This document shows, piece after piece, positions 25,376-30,089 of a stretch of 30,089 nucleotides of DNA. The stretch spans positions 1 through 30,089 of the IMG/VR virus record IMGVR_UViG_3300030110_003669. One strand, written 5' to 3'. Source of the stretch: a virus. Each line of letters starts with the position of its first letter. Position 1 is the first letter of the stretch. Under the pieces are notes generated by a model. That model was given only the letters and a program-made list of their open reading frames with translations, made no database searches and had not been told where the DNA came from. Made by a program: the position numbers and the translations under genes.

Positions 25376-27324
25376 TAACTACCTCCCGCTGAGTCACCAA
25401 TCACTCTTCCCTCAACATCCACATTTGGAAATTTAAGTTCAAATATACTTGGGTCTAATGATGGATATATTACACCATCTTGTGTGGCACTTTTTATATC
25501 ATAAAGATTTCCAGAGTATCCACCTGATTCTAAAAATTTGTTTTCAATTAATATCGGTAAACCATCAGAATTATTTTCTTCAGGAGCTACTACAGCAGAT
25601 ACTCCATCTGTTAAAGATATTTGATAAGCCAAATCAGCTATCACAATTGGTTGTCCTATTTGCCACTTATCAATGTCAAAGAAGTCTTTAACTTTTTGTA
25701 TAGCTCTTAAAACAACCTCATCTTTATTATATCCTGCTTTAGTCAATAGATTAAATTTAACTCCTATATTTATGACATAAGCATTTTGTATATTTACAGC
25801 ATCAGTAACCATTCTGAATTGTGTTAAATAAGTTTGTATATTTTCTTTTACAGCTTTATTTAAATTAGTTAATTTTTTACTAGCATCAAATCCTAATGTA
25901 TATAAATTAAGAGCCAATGGATTTGCTACTCTACTATCAGCGTTAGCACCTGATTTACTATCTAATTGTGTATCTTGCACAATGTAACATTTTGCAACAT
26001 TACCATATTTAGTTGGTAAAGCATATATTCTCGTTATATAATCTTCTTTAGTTACTGCTCTTTGTTGTGCTTGAAAATAAGCTAACGTATTATTTTTAAC
26101 TTCTACAATACTTTCAGCATCTCTACCACCTGTAGCTGGTATAGGATTGTTTACAGCAATTGAAGCTCTTGTGCTGGCTATTAGTGAAGCAGTTAAACCT
26201 GATTGGTCTGTTGTGACATTTATAGATTGTATATCTCTAATAGTATTTGAATTTACATTATGGTCTATACCACCACCATATCTATATGTAATTGTCAATT
26301 GAGTATTAGATGGTGCTTGTCCATACGCTTTCGTTTTTAAAAAATTAGAAGGATCGAAAGCAGTATTTAAATAACTTGGTGAGCCTGGTAAGGCTGAACC
26401 AACTGTGTCGGGATTTGGTATAATTTCTTCATCAGGACTATCTGATGTTCCAGCTCCAAATCTCAATTCAGTTCTACCATCTTCTCTAATAAATGTTGTA
26501 AATCTTCTTGATGTCTTTATAAGTTTTAATAAGTAAGGTGCTTGGTCAGCGTATTGATATAAATCATCGTCATTTTTTTCTGTATTTTGCATATCTTCAA
26601 ATACTGTATCCTGCGCTAAAAATGGAACTTCATACCAATCATTACCATCACTATCTGTACAACTAATTATTTCTGTTATATTAGAATTAGCTAAAGCAAT
26701 TCTTTTATATTTTTCAGCAGCATTAAATGTAAAATACTCAACAGCTATTGTACCACTACTAGCTTTGACAGATTTTTTTAATAAATAAGTTGTCGGAACA
26801 TTACCTGAACTTTCGTATATACTAATTTCTAAAGGATCGTAAGAACTTGAAAATTTAAAATTACAATCTTCCTGCGTAATAAATGTTACACCTGTGCTTG
26901 CAGCAATTTCCATTCCAGATTTAATTACCATAGAATATCTTAAATCAGGTTTTGTAGTGTAACTAGCTCCAGCTCCTGAAGATAAAGCAGGTACTGTTTG
27001 AAAGACATCTACATCTGTTGTAGCCGGCGAAGATAGTTTTGGTTTATATCCTAAAGACTGAGCCATATTATATACAGTTCTTTTTTCTTCTGCAAATGCC
27101 AACAAACTTTCTTTAAATTGATTATCTATATAATAAGAAAGAACATCGCCAACATATGATGCCATTTCAATAAACATCATACCTGGTGATGATTCATTAA
27201 AATCATTATATTCTTTTGGAAAATATATTTTAGTAAATTCAATCAGATTATCTTTAAAAGACGTAAAATCTTTATTTAAATATCTAATCTCTTTTACTGA
27301 TTTTTTAGGCGTAGAATATGGCAT
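25375..27324 (-). CDS. 6: Baseplate wedge protein gp6 (gpJ-like)
   Basis: A 649-residue protein matching T4 gp6, the baseplate wedge protein that joins neighbouring wedges into the ring around the hub, and of similar length. The conserved N-terminal core is clear: SSPGMMFIEMASYVGDVLSY (45-64), an acidic/aromatic helix (YIDNQFKESLLAFAEE), and LGYKP at 91-95. The C-terminal part (NIGVKFNL, WQIGQPIVIADLAYQISLTD) agrees with the baseplate J family. The ATG at 27324 is preferred, seven bases after GGAG; a TTG one codon upstream is possible but sits too close to that site. It follows gp25 by 12 bases, the order seen in many contractile-tail phages. Confidence 0.9.
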   Translation of the reverse strand: MPYSTPKKSVKEIRYLNKDFTSFKDNLIEFTKIYFPKEYNDFNESSPGMMFIEMASYVGDVLSYYIDNQFKESLLAFAEEKRTVYNMAQSLGYKPKLSSPATTDVDVFQTVPALSSGAGASYTTKPDLRYSMVIKSGMEIAASTGVTFITQEDCNFKFSSSYDPLEISIYESSGNVPTTYLLKKSVKASSGTIAVEYFTFNAAEKYKRIALANSNITEIISCTDSDGNDWYEVPFLAQDTVFEDMQNTEKNDDDLYQYADQAPYLLKLIKTSRRFTTFIREDGRTELRFGAGTSDSPDEEIIPNPDTVGSALPGSPSYLNTAFDPSNFLKTKAYGQAPSNTQLTITYRYGGGIDHNVNSNTIRDIQSINVTTDQSGLTASLIASTRASIAVNNPIPATGGRDAESIVEVKNNTLAYFQAQQRAVTKEDYITRIYALPTKYGNVAKCYIVQDTQLDSKSGANADSRVANPLALNLYTLGFDASKKLTNLNKAVKENIQTYLTQFRMVTDAVNIQNAYVINIGVKFNLLTKAGYNKDEVVLRAIQKVKDFFDIDKWQIGQPIVIADLAYQISLTDGVSAVVAPEENNSDGLPILIENKFLESGGYSGNLYDIKSATQDGVIYPSLDPSIFELKFPNVDVEGRVIGDSAGGS

Positions 27325-27336
27325 CAATCATCTCCG

Positions 27337-27762
27337 TTAAATTATATTTACCGCTTCGTAGTTTCCAAAATCTAAAGCTAATTGTTCTTCTTCATTAGCA
27401 TCTGTACTCAAACTGAATCTAAGAGAAACATTTACGATATTAGGATTAGCTTCAGAAAAAACACTCTCTATCGATATTATATTTACAAATGGCAAAAATT
27501 CATTAATAGCAGAAGTTATTTCTTCTTCAATATCGCTTTCTATATCACCCTCTTTTTCAAATAGTAATCTATTTAAATCACAGCCAAAAGTTGGATTTCC
27601 TAATCTCTCACCTTTGTTTGTCGATAGAAGATTTTTAATATTAGATCTAGTTTGTTCTAAAGCAGTTTTTGTTCTTGTAAAGAATCCTGAATTACCATAT
27701 GTTAGTGGCAATTCTAAACCAATATAAGTATCTGGATCTAAATCGTTTTGAATCGCTCCCAT
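27337..27762 (-). CDS. 25: Baseplate wedge protein gp25
   Basis: A 141-residue protein of the gp25/gpW-like family, near the usual length of about 130 residues. The signature GERLGNPTFGCDL is at 51-63, followed by the helix LNRLLFE, an acidic helix (SDIEEEITSAINEFLPF), and strands (IISIESVF, VNVSLRFSL). In contractile phages and related injection machines this protein helps start sheath assembly at the baseplate. The ATG overlaps the stop of the upstream gene (TAATG), and gp6 follows immediately, the classic order. Confidence 0.92.
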   Translation of the reverse strand: MGAIQNDLDPDTYIGLELPLTYGNSGFFTRTKTALEQTRSNIKNLLSTNKGERLGNPTFGCDLNRLLFEKEGDIESDIEEEITSAINEFLPFVNIISIESVFSEANPNIVNVSLRFSLSTDANEEEQLALDFGNYEAVNII

Positions 27763-28244
27763 TATTTACCATCTCTCTTTTTTAAAGCTTTCATCACACC
27801 GCTATAATCTTTTGTCAATGCTCCCATCACTTCTTCAACTGCTGGGTTTGATGGATCTACTCCTGCTGCTTGTGCAGTTTGTATTGCTGATGCTTTTCTT
27901 TGACTTTCAGCATCACCCATCATATTTCCATATCCCATAGCCTGCGCCATTTTTGAACTATCAAATGTTCCACCACCCATTGTCGGATATTCTTCCATTC
28001 CTTGTGGATTGTTTGCTGTCTCATTTAAAATATCATTTAACACTGGATTGCTTGTGTATGTGACTTTTTTCTTTGGTTTTGGTTTTCTTTCGGGTAGAAC
28101 CTCTAAAACACTATCTTCGATTATAGAAGATTTTTGAGCCATAGATTTCATACCCTCTTTAATAAATATCTGTTTAACTTCTTTTTGTACTTCTTGTCGC
28201 ACTATTTCTCTAATTAAACTGATTATTTTTTTAGTCTTTGCCAT
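27762..28244 (-). CDS. Small virion- or assembly-associated protein, function unknown
   Basis: A 160-residue protein with a basic, helical N-terminus (IISLIREIVRQEVQKEVKQI), a Pro/Lys-rich stretch near 53-62 (PERKPKPKKK), and a Met/Gly-rich C-terminal half (YPTMGGGTFDSSKM, AMGYGNMMG). It looks largely unfolded outside the first helix. AGGAG precedes the ATG. Its stop is coupled to the gp25 start. I do not recognise a family; the place between the spike and gp25 suggests a baseplate or assembly role. Confidence 0.65.
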   Translation of the reverse strand: MAKTKKIISLIREIVRQEVQKEVKQIFIKEGMKSMAQKSSIIEDSVLEVLPERKPKPKKKVTYTSNPVLNDILNETANNPQGMEEYPTMGGGTFDSSKMAQAMGYGNMMGDAESQRKASAIQTAQAAGVDPSNPAVEEVMGALTKDYSGVMKALKKRDGK

Positions 28245-28270
28245 AATAACTCCTGTTTTATATAAATATG

Positions 28271-28777
28271 CTAACTTAGCATCTTTTTGTTTTCTGCAGC
28301 AATTCTTTTTTGTGCTTCTCTTCTTGCTTTTTCTTTTCTAATTTTCTTTCTTGTTCTTACAAAAAATTTCTCAAGATTATCTAATATTTGTGGAGCAACA
28401 TTTAACTCATCTCCTATATCCTTTATTTCTATTTTTAATTTATCTATTATAAATTTTTGAGCATATGCTATAGCAGCTGCGGCTGGATTTAAAGCAGAAC
28501 CAATTGTGGAAGCCTTTTCAGTTGTTTCAGCTGCTTTTCTACCTGAGTCAAATGAAAGTCTAACAGATTTAATTCTATCTATGGCATCACTAACTTTCTC
28601 TTTAGCATCTTTAGCTGTTTCTATATCTGTTTCAACTTTTTCAACCACTTCGTCTGCTTTCTCATTACCTGATTTGTAAAGAGCGATGGCTTTGTCTACT
28701 TTCAAATCCATTTTTTCTCTTTGTTTTTTTATTTGGTCGTCTATAAGTTTTGCTAATGCGTCTGATGCTTTGCTCAT
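28271..28777 (-). CDS. Coiled-coil protein of the baseplate series, function unknown
   Basis: A 168-residue, highly charged and mostly helical protein. Residues 1-75 look like a long coiled coil (LIDDQIKKQREKMDLKVDKA, ADEVVEKVETDIETAKDAKE), followed by an Ala-rich, weakly hydrophobic stretch at about 94-110 (GSALNPAAAAIAYA) and a Lys/Arg-rich C-terminal helix (RKKIRKEKARREAQKR). The Ala-rich part is too weak to call a membrane segment. It starts two bases after the spike gene stop, with AGGGG upstream. It may be a scaffold, hub or tail-assembly factor; no family is recognised. Confidence 0.65.
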   Translation of the reverse strand: MSKASDALAKLIDDQIKKQREKMDLKVDKAIALYKSGNEKADEVVEKVETDIETAKDAKEKVSDAIDRIKSVRLSFDSGRKAAETTEKASTIGSALNPAAAAIAYAQKFIIDKLKIEIKDIGDELNVAPQILDNLEKFFVRTRKKIRKEKARREAQKRIAAENKKMLS

Positions 28778-28779
28778 AA

Positions 28780-30015
28780 TTATCCCCTAACACCTGAAAC
28801 AGTAACTATAGTTTCAGTTTCACCTAAATCTTCACCAATATCCTCTACTGATTGTGGTTCAAAATCTTCTATATCGTCAGCTATAAACACTGTTTTACTC
28901 GCTATCTTAGGTAATTGTTTTTCTCTAATAACACCTAACTCATCATTTAATGTTTGAGCTGCTGCTCCTATTTGTTTTGAATCTTTAGCTTTTGATAGTA
29001 TATTTAAAAAATCTTCTAAACCATCAAAAAACTTTTCTAATAAATCTTCTAACTCCATACTTTTAACTACACTATTAATAGCATCAGGATCTCCTAAATT
29101 TACTGCACCACCCATCAATCCACCAGCACCTATATTAATTTCGTAATTAGAAGCTAAATTTATGTTTCTTGCAGCAAACATATGTATGTCACTATTATTA
29201 CCTTTACCATCACCTTTTGCATTCAAAACCAACTTATCAGAATTTAATGTAATCATATCACCACTCATAGGATTTCCAGCAGCTGATGGTGGCCATCTTT
29301 TTGAATCTGCTGAAGGGTCTAATGTTTCTATTTGTTTTAATTTACCTGATGTTATAAAAATAGAAGAACCATCCGAATTTACATCTTGAACGTGTGGATA
29401 AGTTTTATCTGCCTCTTTTATATTTGAAACTGATTGTCTATTTGTAATTTTAATATTTGGATACATATAAAGTGGATCGCTTCCAAATCTAATTCCGTGA
29501 CCAAATCTACCATTTATAGTAGAATCACCTTGCTCTGCATAAATTTTTCTATTAAATTTTGTTCTTTGTGGTAAAACTAAACCCTCACCACTTTTACCAG
29601 TCGCTCTGTTCATATTTACATTTCCATATAAATTAAGTGGCATTGAATAATACAATTTACCATTATGTACTGTTACATTGACAACTTCTCCTTTTAATGG
29701 ATATGTTATTATGTGCGTAGATAGTGGTTGTATAAATCCCTTTATCTCATCACCCTCTGATTGACTTTCTAAAAATCTAGCTTTTATAGTTCCATAAAAT
29801 GAAAAATCTGGAACTTTATCTCCATTAGCATTAGTTTTTTTAGGCAATTCTTTTGGGTCTAGATATGATTGTAAAACTACCGCAGACTCTATTTCATAAA
29901 ATTCATCTGATTTTGAGAAATCAGAAATCATATTATAGACATCTTTATAAGATGCGAACCCTACTCTTTCTGCGTTATATTCTTCCCAATTTGTAGCTGA
30001 TTTGTGTACTGGCAT
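28780..30015 (-). CDS. Baseplate hub / central spike protein, gp5-like
   Basis: A 411-residue protein resembling the gp5 hub/spike proteins of T4-like marine phages. Residues about 70-150 fit an OB-fold-like part (FYGTIKARFLES, GFIQPLSTHIITYPLKGEVV). Near 168 is GRFGHGIRFGS, and about 185-315 are beta repeats typical of the needle (MITLNSDKLVLNAKG, IHMFAARNINLAS). The end is helical (LEDLLEKFFDGLEDFLNIL). T4 gp5 has a lysozyme domain between OB fold and needle; none is visible here, and the protein is shorter. The spike forms the tip of the tail tube and pierces the outer membrane. The start is coupled to the preceding gene by TAATG. Confidence 0.68.
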   Translation of the reverse strand: MPVHKSATNWEEYNAERVGFASYKDVYNMISDFSKSDEFYEIESAVVLQSYLDPKELPKKTNANGDKVPDFSFYGTIKARFLESQSEGDEIKGFIQPLSTHIITYPLKGEVVNVTVHNGKLYYSMPLNLYGNVNMNRATGKSGEGLVLPQRTKFNRKIYAEQGDSTINGRFGHGIRFGSDPLYMYPNIKITNRQSVSNIKEADKTYPHVQDVNSDGSSIFITSGKLKQIETLDPSADSKRWPPSAAGNPMSGDMITLNSDKLVLNAKGDGKGNNSDIHMFAARNINLASNYEINIGAGGLMGGAVNLGDPDAINSVVKSMELEDLLEKFFDGLEDFLNILSKAKDSKQIGAAAQTLNDELGVIREKQLPKIASKTVFIADDIEDFEPQSVEDIGEDLGETETIVTVSGVRG

Positions 30016-30089
30016 TAATTTTCAACCCTTTTTATATCTTCTTGTATCTCATCTGAATGAGTTTGTAAATCAGTAGCCGCATCTTCTAT
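30015..30089 (-). CDS. C-terminal end of an unidentified upstream gene
   Basis: The last 24 codons of a minus-strand gene are open from the window edge to a TAA at 30015-30017, ending in DEIQEDIKRVEN. The stop overlaps the spike gene start in TAATG, as at other junctions of the block. The fragment is hydrophilic and probably helical. It is too short to identify. Confidence 0.6.
   Translation of the reverse strand: MEDAATDLQTHSDEIQEDIKRVEN

Noticed and set aside
28245-28270. TATATAAA-like sequence before the 160-residue gene as a late promoter
   Set aside because: Transcription from it would start on or after the ribosome site, leaving no usable leader.

Overview
The window looks like part of the genome of a tailed, contractile (T4-like, myovirus-type) bacteriophage, probably an uncultured marine or aquatic one. 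The evidence is strong AT-richness (about one third G+C by eye, not counted), near-total single-strand coding with genes packed end to start, recognisable T4-type baseplate genes (gp25, gp6, a gp5-like spike) and very large Ser/Gly-rich tail-fibre-like proteins. No tRNA, rRNA, IS element or CRISPR array was seen. The host cannot be read from this sequence.

Layout, read in the direction of transcription (minus strand, from 30089 down to 1). (1) Baseplate and tail block, 30089-13541: the end of an unidentified gene, a gp5-like hub/spike protein, a coiled-coil protein, a small unknown protein, gp25, gp6, a protein resembling DNRLRE domains, a 102-aa unknown, a 2280-aa giant with LamG-like and carbohydrate-binding-like regions, a 222-aa structural protein, two paralogous 351- and 328-aa tail proteins, and a 239-aa zinc metallopeptidase (HEIGH). 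Five junctions here share one base in the sequence TAATG, which suggests translational coupling. (2) A 172-bp gap, 13369-13540, with a candidate TATAAT promoter and a short tandem repeat directly before the next start codon. (3) DNA metabolism block, 13368-8757: a PD-(D/E)XK nuclease, a TOPRIM primase, a 73-aa unknown, and a single polypeptide that fuses the Mre11/SbcD (gp47-like) nuclease to the Rad50/SbcC (gp46-like) ATPase. These genes overlap one another. (4) A 57-aa ribbon-helix-helix protein on the plus strand (8603-8776), the only plus-strand gene I accept. It is divergent from the fibre gene and its 3' end overlaps the end of the fused nuclease/ATPase gene. (5) A giant fibre/adhesin gene, 8512-1, open for at least 2837 codons and running off the window. 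It carries nine GDGLTGGG-type repeats and large internal duplications.

How the parts may work together: block 1 builds the baseplate and the host-contact structures around it, and the giant fibre in (5) is the likely receptor-binding protein. Block 3 is a recombination and priming cassette of the sort used in recombination-dependent replication of T4-like phages. The most notable points are the one-chain SbcD-SbcC fusion with a His-to-Gln change in its first metal motif and a TTG start, the metallopeptidase at the end of the tail block, the large duplicated modules of the fibre gene, and the repeat-rich divergent region beside the small DNA-binding protein.
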